Assembly (NCBI GenBank): GCA_028689615.1
Contig: JAQVCV010000007.1
Span: 33,881 to 97,880 of the forward strand
Source: Bacteroidales bacterium
GTDB lineage: Bacteria > Bacteroidota > Bacteroidia > Bacteroidales > TTA-H9
Direction: 5' to 3'
DNA: 64,000 bases
Part shown: piece by piece, positions 54,069 to 62,629 of the stretch
Layout: every line of letters starts with the position of its first letter
How positions within the stretch are numbered: the stretch's first letter is position 1
Position numbers and translations under genes: made by a program
Notes under the pieces: model-generated
The model's input: only the letters and a program-made list of their open reading frames with translations
What the model was told of the DNA's origin: nothing
The model's database searches: none

Positions 54069-54971
54069 CTATACAAAGAAAAGCACCACCCCTATTACAC
54101 TTATTGCAGCTCCGGCAATTTCACGGAGTGTTACCCGCTGGTGAAAAAGCAAAACCGCCGGCGCTATAATGAGTACCGGCACAATGGCCATCAGCGTGGA
54201 GGCTATCCCTGTTGAAGTATAGCGAACAGAAAGCAACGAGAAGCTCACTCCCAGAAATGGTCCAAAAAACGATCCTATAGCCACCCCTTTCATCGCTTTT
54301 TGGTCAGAAACAGCAGACTTAACCAGGCTCGTTTTCTTGAACATAACTACTATAAGCCCAAATCCAATCGCCCCGGCCATGATGCGGATATGACTGGCGG
54401 CAAATGGGTCGTAATCGCCCATCCCATATTTGCTTATCACCAGTCCAACAGCTTGACCAACAGCTCCACCCAAGGCAAACAGAAGCCCTTTCAAGGGATA
54501 GTTGAGCCCTACCTTCCCGTTTTCGGTGCTGCGCGCCAGAATGGTGAGCGCGATACCTGAAAGGGTGAGGGTCATCCCTCCCAGATGTTGAAGGCTCATG
54601 GTCTCATTAAGCATAATCCAACCGATGAGGGCCGTAATGGGTGGCACAAGGGTCATGATAAGCATCGCAACGCGGGCCGAAACCAGCGTGTAGCTTCTGA
54701 AAAGGCAATAATCGCCAAAAACGAAGCCTACCAGTCCTGAAAGGGTCAGCCACATCCAATTGTGTGGCGTGGCATCGAATGGAAGTGCCATCCCCCTGTA
54801 AATCCAGGTGAACGCGCTCAAAAAGAAAAAGGCGATAAGTAAACGCAATATGTTAACAGCCAACGATCCTACACGCTTAGCTGCCATCTCGAACGACAGC
54901 GCCGTTGTAGTCCAAAAAAAGGCTGTGGCCAGAGCTGCCAGCTCCCCGGCATAAGGGACAGGAGGTTGCAT
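54069..54971 (-). CDS. EamA/DMT-family transporter
   Basis: A 300-residue inner-membrane protein with ten predicted helices in two EamA halves; LVGFVFGDYCLFRSYTLVSARVAMLIMTLVPPITALIGWI and the second-half TGIASTLMAIVPVLIIAPAVLLFHQRVTLREIAGAAISVIGVV show the duplicated pattern. Such proteins export or import small metabolites; substrate unknown. Confidence 0.86.
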   Translation of the reverse strand: MQPPVPYAGELAALATAFFWTTTALSFEMAAKRVGSLAVNILRLLIAFFFLSAFTWIYRGMALPFDATPHNWMWLTLSGLVGFVFGDYCLFRSYTLVSARVAMLIMTLVPPITALIGWIMLNETMSLQHLGGMTLTLSGIALTILARSTENGKVGLNYPLKGLLFALGGAVGQAVGLVISKYGMGDYDPFAASHIRIMAGAIGFGLIVVMFKKTSLVKSAVSDQKAMKGVAIGSFFGPFLGVSFSLLSVRYTSTGIASTLMAIVPVLIIAPAVLLFHQRVTLREIAGAAISVIGVVLFFV

Positions 54972-55058
54972 AATCAGGTTTTAAGTCGGCAAAGATACAC
55001 TTTAGACTTCATTCGCACGTGTTGGGAATCAAAATGCTGGTATTAATGCTTTTGAGAT

Positions 55059-55093
55059 AAAAAAAGGAGAACCGATTTTGGGTTCTCCTTTTT
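55059..55093 (-). terminator. Terminator of the tRNA-Pro gene
   Basis: GGAGAACC and GGTTCTCC (stem extended by A-T pairs) separated by 7 bases. On the minus strand a run of T follows the stem, directly after the tRNA 3' end. Confidence 0.85.
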
Positions 55094-55094
55094 G

Positions 55095-55168
55095 TCGGGA
55101 TGACTGGATTCGAACCAGCGGCCTCCACGTCCCGAACGTGGCGCGCTAGCCAGCTGCGCTACATCCCG
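55095..55168 (-). tRNA. tRNA-Pro (CGG)
   Basis: The minus strand folds into a cloverleaf: acceptor CGGGATG/CATCCCG, D-arm GCGC-GCGC, anticodon arm CCACG-TTCGGGA-CGTGG with anticodon CGG, and a T-arm with TTCGAAT. Discriminator base is A; CCA is not encoded. It is followed by its own terminator. Confidence 0.95.
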
Positions 55169-55317
55169 TAGCCCGTTTTAATTGGGGACTGCAAAGATAA
55201 AGTTTTTTCTTCAGCGTCGAAAACGATTTTTTTTTCTCTTTTTTTTGCCGGAAATAAAGATTTTCCGTTTCACTTTTATACCTTTACGCCTTAAAAGGTT
55301 CATAAAATTATGAGATT

Positions 55318-55749
55318 ATGTCGCAGATAAACTTTAAACAAGCCGTTTATGCAGCAATGGTAGCCGTTGCAGGCGAAGACGAAGAGGTTACCAAACAGGA
55401 GCAAAAGCGTGTTGATGTTGTATTTGACCATTTCATGAAGCTGGGTGACAAGGAGAAAAAGATGGTGATGGACATCTGGAAATCAAAGAAAACCGATGAG
55501 TTTACCGCTTTTGTTGTGAGCGAATTGAAGGCTTACCCCAAAGCGGACCAGATGGAGGCTTATATGCGTGTGGCTCAATACATCAACTACGCCAAAAACG
55601 AGTATAACAAGAGTGCCAACGTGAAACTCGAAAATGGTGTTGACAAAGCCCGGATTGAGATTACCAAGTATTGGGACAGGGCCAACATCATCAAAGATCA
55701 GCTTGATTTTACAACCACCGAGTACAACGCTTTCATTCAAAAGAAGTAG
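55318..55749 (+). CDS. Small helical protein, possibly TerB-like
   Basis: A 143-residue, charged, helical protein. The N-terminal part (VAGEDEEVTKQEQKRVDVVFDHF) resembles the start of TerB-like domains, but I cannot identify the family with confidence. It has no signal peptide or membrane segment. It is single, behind the tRNA and followed by its own terminator. Confidence 0.6.
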   Translation: MSQINFKQAVYAAMVAVAGEDEEVTKQEQKRVDVVFDHFMKLGDKEKKMVMDIWKSKKTDEFTAFVVSELKAYPKADQMEAYMRVAQYINYAKNEYNKSANVKLENGVDKARIEITKYWDRANIIKDQLDFTTTEYNAFIQKK

Positions 55750-55762
55750 TTCGGATTCGCAA

Positions 55763-55804
55763 AAAAAAAGGGGGGGATTGGTTGCACACCAAATCCCCCT
55801 TTTG
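55763..55804 (+). terminator. Terminator after the TerB-like gene
   Basis: GGGGGATTGGT and ACCAAATCCCCC form a stem with one bulge, flanked by A-run and T-run. It lies between this gene and the convergent purE. Confidence 0.8.
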
Positions 55805-55824
55805 TGTTCGAGCAGATTGCTTTT

Positions 55825-56334
55825 CTACATCACTCGGTGTTTGAATTGATGTAGTTTCAGGTCGTTATTGGCCTTAACGATTTTTGATTTGAGGTCTTCT
55901 TTGAAGGCTAAAAGCTTCTGCATTAAAGCTTCATCGCCGGTTGCTAGGATTTGAACGGCCAGAATTGCCGCGTTGCGTGCCGCGTTGATGCCTACAGTAG
56001 CAACCGGGATTCCCGGTGGCATTTGGATGATGCTTAACATGGCATCAAGCCCGTCGAGCGACGAGGCGTTGATAGGAACGCCGATCACAGGAACCGGTGT
56101 CATGGCAGCAATAACTCCAGGCAGATGTGCCGACATGCCGGCTGCTGCTATAACCACCCTAATCCCTTCGCCATAGGCTCCCCGGGCAAATTTCTCAACC
56201 ATCTCTGGCGTGCGGTGTGCCGACAGGGCATTGATAGAAAACGGGATTTCAAACTCATCCAACAGTTTGGCTGCATCTTCCATTACCGGGTAATCGGACG
56301 TGCTGCCCATGATGATACTCACTTTTGCTTTCAT
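55825..56334 (-). CDS. purE: N5-carboxyaminoimidazole ribonucleotide mutase
   Basis: A 169-residue class I PurE, rearranging N5-CAIR to CAIR in purine synthesis. GSTSDYPVM, the catalytic SAHRTPE and AAAGMSAHLPGVIAAMT are all present. Its partner purK is not in the window. The gene is divergent from hpt, and the -7 boxes of the two overlap. Confidence 0.95.
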   Translation of the reverse strand: MKAKVSIIMGSTSDYPVMEDAAKLLDEFEIPFSINALSAHRTPEMVEKFARGAYGEGIRVVIAAAGMSAHLPGVIAAMTPVPVIGVPINASSLDGLDAMLSIIQMPPGIPVATVGINAARNAAILAVQILATGDEALMQKLLAFKEDLKSKIVKANNDLKLHQFKHRVM

Positions 56335-56411
56335 AAAGAGATAAAGAATTTATTGAAATATATTGAACAACATTTGTTTACGAAGGTTCTGATTATCTGG
56401 CCAATTTTTCT

Positions 56412-56429
56412 TAGGTTTGTACAAAAATA
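56412..56429. promoter_or_regulatory. Overlapping divergent -7 boxes of purE and hpt
   Basis: Plus strand TAGGTTTG (56412-56419) fits hpt; minus strand TATTTTTG (56429-56422) fits purE. The two transcripts would start facing each other within about ten bases, so their polymerases should compete. -33 boxes are not clear for either. Confidence 0.45.
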
Positions 56430-56470
56430 CTGATAATCCATCATCCGGGGGAGATTCCCCTTTTTTGTTT

Positions 56471-57004
56471 ATGAATACACTCAAAATCAATGATAAAGAG
56501 TTTGCTCTTTACCTAACCCGACACCAGATTGAGCAGGCCGTGCGTAAGGTGGCCGATGCCATCACCGCCGATCTCGACGGGAAAGATCCCCTCTTCGTGG
56601 TGGTGCTCAATGGAGCCTTTATGTTTGCCTCCGATTTAATGAAAATGGTCAACATCCCTTCTGAAATTGCTTTCGTTCGCCTGTCGTCGTACGTTGGAAC
56701 CCAGTCGAGTCACGTGGTAAAAGAGAAGATGTCTCTTGACAAACCTGCTGGCAAACGCCCTATCGTAATTATTGAAGACATCATCGACACGGGAATCACC
56801 ATGGAGAGCTACGTTAACCGCCTCAGAGAAGCCGGAAATACCGATGTGCGAATAGCCACCCTTTTGTTCAAGCCCGGTGCTTTTCAAAAATCTTATCCTA
56901 TTGATTACATCGGTTTGGAAATCCCCAATGATTTTATCGTGGGGTATGGTCTCGACTACGACGATTATGGGCGAAACCTGCCCGATATTTATAAAATTGT
57001 TTAA
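56471..57004 (+). CDS. hpt: Hypoxanthine phosphoribosyltransferase
   Basis: A 177-residue type I phosphoribosyltransferase that salvages hypoxanthine and guanine. The PRPP-binding motif IVIIEDIIDTGIT lies near residue 100, and VVLNGAFMFASDL is also typical. ATG 56471 is chosen because the longer frame begins at TTG 56417 on the -7 box. It is followed 21 bp later by the tandem adenylate kinase, consistent with a purine operon. Confidence 0.92.
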   Translation: MNTLKINDKEFALYLTRHQIEQAVRKVADAITADLDGKDPLFVVVLNGAFMFASDLMKMVNIPSEIAFVRLSSYVGTQSSHVVKEKMSLDKPAGKRPIVIIEDIIDTGITMESYVNRLREAGNTDVRIATLLFKPGAFQKSYPIDYIGLEIPNDFIVGYGLDYDDYGRNLPDIYKIV

Positions 57005-57025
57005 CCACTTCAACATCCTACAATT

Positions 57026-58195
57026 ATGCTGAATGTTGCCCTATTCGGAGCTCCGGGTGCCGGAAAAGGTACCCAGTCGAAATTGCTCATGGAGAAATAC
57101 AACCTGGTGTATATCGCCACCGGCGACTTGTTGCGCCAGGAGATTGCCGAAGGTACAGAACTGGGCCTTGAGGCTAAAGACATCATCGAGAAAGGGGGGC
57201 TGGCTCCCGACGATATCATCGTTCAGATTATCGAGAAACGCATCTCGACCGACCCATCGGCGCGGGGCATCCTTTTCGATGGCTTCCCGCGAACTGTTGT
57301 TCAGGCTTACATCCTCGAAGGGCTCTTGCTGCGCATGAATTCCACCCTCTCGTGTATGCTGGCGCTCGAGGTTCCGCGCGATGAGCTTATCCGACGCATG
57401 CTCGAACGCTCCAAGACATCCGGACGATCGGACGACAACCTTGAAGTGATTCAGGTGAGGCTCGAAGAATACGAGAACAAAACCAAGCCGGTGGCTCAGT
57501 TTTATCTCGAAAAGGAGAAGTTTTACCCTATTGATGGTACAGGCAGTGTTGACGACATCTTTCATCGCGTGACCCAGGCTATTGACCAGTCGTTGAAAAA
57601 GGAATGGGTGAACGTGGTGTTGCTGGGACCTCCGGGTTCGGGCAAGGGGACACAGGGGAAGGATCTGGCGCGTAAACACAACCTGATTTACATCTCCACA
57701 GGATCGTTGCTCCGACGCGAAATTCAGCAAGATACCGAAGTTGGCCGTAAAGCGGCTCCTTTCATGGAGAGAGGAGAAATTGTTCCTGATGAAATAGCTA
57801 TCCGGCTGATTGAACGCGAAATCAAGATGCATCCCAATGCCAATGGATTCATTTTTAAAGGATTTCCCCGTACCATTGTTCAGGCTTACATCCTCGACGG
57901 CCTTCTAAAAAGACTGAATTCGTCGGTAACCATTACCATCGAGTTGAAGGTTCCCACCCTGGAGTGCTTCAAAAGGCTTGCAGCGCGTGGAAAACAGGAG
58001 AAGGGAAGAACCTACGACCGCGATCCGGAACTCATCGTGAACCGTCTCGAAGAGTATGAAACCAAAACCACTCTGGTGAAAACCTACTACAAAAACCAGG
58101 GTAAGTTCCTCAAAGTGGATGGGCTTGGCGAGAGAGATATGGTAACCAAAAGACTCGACGAAACCATCGAGCAACAATTCAGAACCATCAGGTAG
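57026..58195 (+). CDS. adk: Tandem adenylate kinase (two fused domains)
   Basis: A 389-residue protein made of two adenylate kinase domains; the usual length is about 190. Domain 1 (1-190) has all key motifs: P-loop GAPGAGKG (8-15), TGD (32-34), DGFPR (85-89), and a short lid RSDD (134-137). Domain 2 (195-389) keeps the P-loop GPPGSGKG (201-208) but has TGS (225-227), KGFPR (278-282), and lid RTYDRD, losing the Asp residues that help bind Mg-nucleotide. Domain 1 should be the active AMP kinase; domain 2 is likely degenerate or regulatory. It lies behind hpt and before obgE. Confidence 0.88.
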   Translation: MLNVALFGAPGAGKGTQSKLLMEKYNLVYIATGDLLRQEIAEGTELGLEAKDIIEKGGLAPDDIIVQIIEKRISTDPSARGILFDGFPRTVVQAYILEGLLLRMNSTLSCMLALEVPRDELIRRMLERSKTSGRSDDNLEVIQVRLEEYENKTKPVAQFYLEKEKFYPIDGTGSVDDIFHRVTQAIDQSLKKEWVNVVLLGPPGSGKGTQGKDLARKHNLIYISTGSLLRREIQQDTEVGRKAAPFMERGEIVPDEIAIRLIEREIKMHPNANGFIFKGFPRTIVQAYILDGLLKRLNSSVTITIELKVPTLECFKRLAARGKQEKGRTYDRDPELIVNRLEEYETKTTLVKTYYKNQGKFLKVDGLGERDMVTKRLDETIEQQFRTIR

Positions 58196-58219
58196 CGCCT
58201 CCGAAAAAACCTTATACAG

Positions 58220-58248
58220 AGCGATCGGGACAAAGCCCGGTCGCTTTT
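58220..58248 (+). terminator. Terminator after the tandem adenylate kinase
   Basis: AGCGATCGGG and CCCGGTCGCT (one G-T mismatch) with a 6-base loop and TTTT. Its 3' end abuts the -33 region of the obgE promoter. Confidence 0.75.
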
Positions 58249-58249
58249 G

Positions 58250-58281
58250 TTGTGAACAGACCCTAAAGTACCGTACCTTTG
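58250..58281 (+). promoter_or_regulatory. Promoter of obgE
   Basis: TTG (58250-58252), a 21-base spacer and TACCTTTG (58274-58281). The leader to the ATG at 58306 is about 20 bases. Confidence 0.6.
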
Positions 58282-58305
58282 CACTTCATTTAATACGTTG
58301 ATCAG

Positions 58306-59310
58306 ATGGCTTCATCCAATTTTGTTGACTACGTCAAACTCTTTCTTCAATCGGGCAATGGCGGTGCCGGTTCGATGCACTTCCGCCGCGAGAAGTTTAT
58401 TCCCAAAGGGGGACCTGATGGCGGAGATGGCGGCAGGGGAGGGCATATTGTGTTGAAAGCCAATCATCAGCTTTGGACGCTTCTTCATTTGAAATACACC
58501 AAACACATCCGCGCCGAACACGGCGAGGGGGGGGCTGGTGCCTTGCGAACAGGAGCCCAGGGCAAGGATTACATTATTGAGGTGCCCCTTGGCACAGTGG
58601 CCCGTGATGCTGAATCCGGTGAACAATTGGCTGAGCTTACTGCCGATGGCCAGGAGGTGATTCTGCTGCCTGGCGGACGGGGTGGTTTGGGCAACGATCA
58701 TTTCAAAACCGCCACCAACCAAGCGCCACGCTATGCCCAGCCCGGCGAACCCGGCGTGGAGGGGTGGTACATCCTCGAACTGAAACTGCTGGCCGACGTG
58801 GGGTTGGTGGGGTTTCCCAATGCCGGCAAATCGACTCTGCTCTCGGTGGTTTCGGCAGCCAAACCCGAGATTGCCGATTATCCTTTTACCACCCTGGTGC
58901 CTAATCTTGGTATGGTTTCGTACCGCGACAACCGTTCGTTTGTGATGGCCGACATCCCGGGTATCATCGAGGGGGCTTCACAGGGTCGGGGGCTGGGCAT
59001 CAGGTTTCTGCGCCATATCGAGCGCAACTCGTTGCTGCTGTTCATGGTGCCGGTTGATGCCGACAGCATCAGCCAGCAATACAACATCCTGCTGGCAGAG
59101 CTGGAAGAGTACAACCCCGAGCTGCTCGACAAGCCCCGCCTGCTTGCAGTAACCAAAACCGACATGATTGACGAGGTGATGCAGCAGCAAATGGTTGCTG
59201 ATTTGCCCGAAGGGATACCGGCTGTGTTTATCTCGGCTGTAGCCGGCAAAGGGATCGCCGAACTGAAGGATCTTATTTGGAGGCATCTTAACAAACCCGA
59301 CGAATGGTAA
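58306..59310 (+). CDS. obgE: GTPase ObgE/CgtA
   Basis: A 334-residue Obg GTPase involved in 50S ribosome maturation. The glycine-rich Obg fold ([21 protein letters not shown] and others) fills residues 1-158; the G domain has [18 protein letters not shown] and TKTDMID. There is no C-terminal OCT extension. Its stop overlaps the PAP2 gene by 7 bp. Confidence 0.95.
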   Translation: MASSNFVDYVKLFLQSGNGGAGSMHFRREKFIPKGGPDGGDGGRGGHIVLKANHQLWTLLHLKYTKHIRAEHGEGGAGALRTGAQGKDYIIEVPLGTVARDAESGEQLAELTADGQEVILLPGGRGGLGNDHFKTATNQAPRYAQPGEPGVEGWYILELKLLADVGLVGFPNAGKSTLLSVVSAAKPEIADYPFTTLVPNLGMVSYRDNRSFVMADIPGIIEGASQGRGLGIRFLRHIERNSLLLFMVPVDADSISQQYNILLAELEEYNPELLDKPRLLAVTKTDMIDEVMQQQMVADLPEGIPAVFISAVAGKGIAELKDLIWRHLNKPDEW

Positions 59311-59885
59311 GCTGGCTTGAACAAACCGACACGGCGTTGTTTCTGGTCCTCAACGGCACAAATGCCCCCTGGGCCGATAAGGTAATGTGGGTGGTGAGCA
59401 GCAAATGGCTCTGGATTCCCTTGTATGGCTGGCTCGTGTGGTTGCTCGTGCAAATGTTTGGCCGTCAGGTGTGGCGCACGTTGTTGCTTGCCCTCTTGCT
59501 GGTGGTAATCACCGATCAGGGTTCGGGCCTGATGAAAAACACCGTGAAACGCCCTCGTCCCTCCCACGATGCCGTGCTTGGAGATCAGGTTCACGTGGTG
59601 AAGGGTTACCGTGGAGGCCCTTACGGATTCTTCTCGTCGCATGCTGCCAACACCTTCGGGGTGGCTCTGTTTGCCGGGTTGCTTCTCCGGCGCAGGCACA
59701 AACTGCTGCTTCCTGCTCTTTTGGTTTGGGCTTCGCTTGTGGCTTACAGCAGGGTGTATTTGGGGGTTCATTACCCGGGCGATATTTTGGCTGGTGCCTT
59801 GTGGGGAGCCGCGTGTGGTGCTGCTCTTTTCGCTTTGCACCAGCGGTGGTTGCCCCGTGAAACCAGATTCAGGCTTCACCGCTAA
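59304..59885 (+). CDS. PAP2-family phosphatase
   Basis: A 193-residue membrane phosphatase. The three PAP2 motifs are visible: [23 protein letters not shown] and [13 protein letters not shown]. In bacteria these often act on undecaprenyl pyrophosphate or phosphatidylglycerophosphate; the substrate is unknown. It overlaps obgE and lies 14 bp before tilS. Confidence 0.85.
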   Translation: MVSWLEQTDTALFLVLNGTNAPWADKVMWVVSSKWLWIPLYGWLVWLLVQMFGRQVWRTLLLALLLVVITDQGSGLMKNTVKRPRPSHDAVLGDQVHVVKGYRGGPYGFFSSHAANTFGVALFAGLLLRRRHKLLLPALLVWASLVAYSRVYLGVHYPGDILAGALWGAACGAALFALHQRWLPRETRFRLHR

Positions 59886-59899
59886 TCCATTCGCCCGTC

Positions 59900-61234
59900 A
59901 TGGTTGAGCAATTCAGGAATTTTGTTAACAAAAACCACCTCTTCGACAGGCAGCAGAAGGTGTTGCTTGCCGTGAGCGGAGGGATTGATTCGGTGGTGAT
60001 GGCGCACCTCTTCGCGCGACTGGAGTTGCAATTTGCTATTGCCCATTGCAACTTTCAATTGCGGGGCGATGCCTCCGATGGCGACGAACGTTTCGTGGAG
60101 GCTCTTGCCGGCGAACTCCGGTGCCCCTTTTTTTCAACGCGGTTCGATACCCGTGCCTATGCCACCCGGCAAGGAATCAGCACGCAGATGGCTGCCCGCG
60201 ATTTGCGTTACGGTTGGTTTGAACAGGTAAGGCAATCGGCGGGCTACGACCTGGTTGCCACGGCACATCATGCCGGCGACGACGCCGAAACCTTTTTTAT
60301 CAACCTGATGCGGGGGACTGGTTTGCGTGGCTTGCAAGCTATACCGCTGAAACAGGGAACTGTTGTCCGCCCCTTGAAGTTTGCCACCCGTGCCCTGATT
60401 GGTCAATGGGCTTTCGACGAGGGTTTGGAGTGGCGCGAAGATGCTACCAATGCCGAAACTCACTACCTCCGGAACAAGATCAGGCACCAGTTGCTTCCGC
60501 TCATCGAAGAGCTTAGTCCCGGTTTTGCCCAACGTCTCAATACCACCATAGGGCACTTGTCGAACGCTTCGGATGCAATCGACAGCCTGGTGGAAAATCA
60601 ACGCGATGCTTTGCTGCGCACTGCTCCCGATGGTTTTTGTCTCGATCTGGAGGCCTTGAAGCTTCTCCATCCGGTGGGCTTTTGGTTGTTTGAGCTGCTT
60701 CGCCCTTTCGGGTTCACTTCTCCGGTGGTTGACAACATGGCCAAAGCTATTGATAATCCCACCGGACAGCAGTTTGCCTCGGCCAGCCACCAGGCGGTTC
60801 TGAAACAGCATCAATTGCTGATAACATCGCGGGCTGCTGCCATTACCCGCGTCGAAAACCACGTTTTTACCTCACCCGAACAACTGATGTTACCCGGTGG
60901 TATCGTCAACGGGCGACTCGTGGAGAGAAGTCAGTTGCCTGTTGAGCCCCCTGACGGGCAACAGGCCTGGGTTGACAACCAACAGCTCGTTTTCCCCCTG
61001 ACATTGCGCCGGTGGCGAAAAGGCGACCGCTTTGTGCCCTTTGGGATGAATGGATCGAAGAAGGTGAGCGATTTTTTTACCGATCTGAAGCTTTCTCCCT
61101 GGCAGAAAGCCAATGTCTGGATTCTGTGTGATGGGCTCGACAGGATCGTTTGGGTTGTTGGGTATCGAGCCGACAACAGGTTTGGGATGACATCCCAAAC
61201 AAAGCAGGTTTGGGTGCTGCGGATAGGGGAGTAA
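59900..61234 (+). CDS. tilS: tRNA(Ile)-lysidine synthase
   Basis: A 444-residue PP-loop enzyme that converts C34 of tRNA-Ile(CAU) to lysidine. The PP-loop AVSGGIDSVV lies near residue 25, and TAHHAGDDAETFFINLMRGTGLRGL and WREDATNAETHYLRNKIRH are typical. A C-terminal TilS domain (RRWRKGDRFVPFGMNGSKKVSDFF) is present. No terminator follows before the repeat tract. Confidence 0.94.
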   Translation: MVEQFRNFVNKNHLFDRQQKVLLAVSGGIDSVVMAHLFARLELQFAIAHCNFQLRGDASDGDERFVEALAGELRCPFFSTRFDTRAYATRQGISTQMAARDLRYGWFEQVRQSAGYDLVATAHHAGDDAETFFINLMRGTGLRGLQAIPLKQGTVVRPLKFATRALIGQWAFDEGLEWREDATNAETHYLRNKIRHQLLPLIEELSPGFAQRLNTTIGHLSNASDAIDSLVENQRDALLRTAPDGFCLDLEALKLLHPVGFWLFELLRPFGFTSPVVDNMAKAIDNPTGQQFASASHQAVLKQHQLLITSRAAAITRVENHVFTSPEQLMLPGGIVNGRLVERSQLPVEPPDGQQAWVDNQQLVFPLTLRRWRKGDRFVPFGMNGSKKVSDFFTDLKLSPWQKANVWILCDGLDRIVWVVGYRADNRFGMTSQTKQVWVLRIGE

Positions 61235-61340
61235 CCACCGTTTGATTTTAAATTCTATTGTCGTTGTGGGTTTCTGTAGCGCGTTGTTGCTTCGCGTGCG
61301 ATGGACTGGAAGCTTGTGACTGTTTGTGGGTCGGGCAGAG

Positions 61341-61458
61341 TTGGTTTTTTGTTGTTTGTATTTGTTTCTTTAGCGTACTCAATTGGTTTGTTTTCGTTTG
61401 TATTTGTTTCTTTAGCGTACTCTATTGGTTTTTTGTTGTTTGTATTTGTTTCTTTAGC
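61341..61458. repeat. 42-bp repeat, three copies (left flank)
   Basis: Copies start at 61341, 61383 and 61425; each has the core TTTGTTTCTTTAGCGT. A fourth copy is at 62118-62153, on the other side of the 21-bp array. The period is twice 21 bp. Confidence 0.8.
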
Positions 61459-62106
61459 GTTCAAAATAGGGTTTATGTAGTTTTGGATGGTGTCTGTGTT
61501 GTTCAAAATGATGTTTGTGTTGTTCAGAATGGTGTCTGTGTAGTTTAGGATGATGTCTGTGTTGCTTAGGATGATGTCTGTATTGATTAAAATGGTCTCT
61601 GTGTCGTTTAGGATGGTATCTGTGTAGTTTAGAATGGTATCTGTGTTGTCCAGAATGATGTCTGTGTCATTTAGGATGCTCTCTATGTCATTCAAATTGA
61701 TGTCTGTGTTGTTCAGAATGATGTCTGTGTCGTTCTAAATAATCTCTGTGTCGTTTAGAATGGTATCTGTGTTGACCAGAATGGTGTCTGCGTCGCTTAG
61801 GATGATGTCTGTGTTGATCAAAATGGTCTCTGTGTCGTTTAGAATGGTGTCTGTGTCACTTAGGATAATGTCTGTGTTGATCAAAGTGGTCTCTGTGTTG
61901 TTCAGAATGGTCTCTGTGTTGTTCAGAATGGTCTCTGTGTAGTTCAAGATGGTGTCTGTGTCATTCAAAATGATGTCTGTGTTATCCAGAATGGTGTCTG
62001 TGTAGTTTAGGATGGTGTCTGTGTCGTTTAGGATGATGTCTGTGTTGCTTAGGATGATGTCTGTATTGGTCAAAATGGTGTCTGTGTCGTTCAGAATGGT
62101 GTCTGT
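61456..62106. repeat. 21-bp tandem repeat array, about 31 units
   Basis: Plus-strand units look like GTTCAGAATGGTGTCTGTGT with the core GTCTGTGT kept in nearly every unit. All units are 21 bp, so the frame is preserved across 651 bp. The plus strand is strongly G+T rich. Confidence 0.88.
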
Positions 62107-62245
62107 GTTGTTCGGAGTTGGTTTTTTGTTGTTTGTATTTGTTTCTTTAGCGTTTCGGGAGGTGTCTGGGTTGTTTAGAATCATGTCTGTGTTGGTTCGA
62201 GGGAGTATTCAGAAAAGTGTGTCACTTTTATTTCTGGGTGGAGGT

Positions 62246-62320
62246 ACGGTTGTAGAGACGCAATGCGTTGCGTCTCTACGGCGAACGACCACCGTTGGGG
62301 TTTTGACGCAACAGGTTGCG
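62246..62320. repeat. 75-bp double-palindrome repeat, copy 1
   Basis: It holds a 28-bp palindrome at 62252-62279 (half-site GTAGAGACGCAATG, one mismatch in the other half) and a second palindrome CGCAAC-AG-GTTGCG at 62307-62320. It matches copy 2 along its length. Confidence 0.8.
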
Positions 62321-62413
62321 ACGCGACGGCGGACGACCCTGAAAATCAAAAACGATGAACCGCAGGATATGGGCACTATCAACCATCGCTATCAAAAACG
62401 TGGAACCCCATAG

Positions 62414-62488
62414 ACGGTTGTAGAGACGCAATGCATTGCGTCTCTACGACGAACGTCCACCGTTCGGGTTTAGGCGCAAATTGTTGCG
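62414..62488. repeat. 75-bp double-palindrome repeat, copy 2
   Basis: It has a perfect 28-bp palindrome at 62420-62447 and a second one CGCAA-ATTG-TTGCG at 62475-62488, at the same offset as in copy 1. It lies 168 bp downstream of copy 1 in the same orientation. Similar AGAGACG palindromes are known as dispersed repeats in several phyla; I cannot confirm copy number here. Confidence 0.8.
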
Positions 62489-62574
62489 TCACAACAACCC
62501 CACGTGCATCAATAATTTCCCCGCAATCAAAAAAAATTTCTCCTTCTCTTGCATTTTTTCGTCACATTTATGGT

Positions 62575-62582
62575 TACATTTG
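62575..62582 (+). promoter_or_regulatory. -7 box TACATTTG upstream of the GC-rich gene
   Basis: TACATTTG matches the consensus; TTG lies 23 bases upstream (62549-62551). The predicted leader to 62630 is about 42 bases. Confidence 0.5.
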
Positions 62583-62629
62583 TCGCGTTGTCAATTCACC
62601 GAATGTTTAACAAAAAAATACTCAAGACT

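Larger units (their letters stand above)
61255..62184 (-). other. Long repetitive reading frame with one internal stop
   Basis: On the minus strand one frame runs from an ATG at 62184 to a stop at 61255, 309 codons with a single TAG at 61737-61735. It holds 31 copies of a 7-residue motif close to TDTILND, flanked by 14-residue repeats like AKETNTNNKKP. No promoter, signal peptide or known domain is seen, so it may not be translated. The opposite strand is also open in parts. It could be a degenerate repeat protein or a non-coding minisatellite. Confidence 0.35.

Noticed and set aside
61456..62106. A CRISPR array
   Set aside because: Units are contiguous without unique spacers and there are no cas genes.
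62012..62413. A 133-residue plus-strand frame of Val-Ser-Val-like repeats
   Set aside because: It is the complement of the 21-bp array and runs on into the palindromic repeats, with no promoter and improbable composition.
62252..62447. An integron attC or transposon end pair
   Set aside because: The palindromes are in direct orientation, with no integrase or transposase gene between or next to them.
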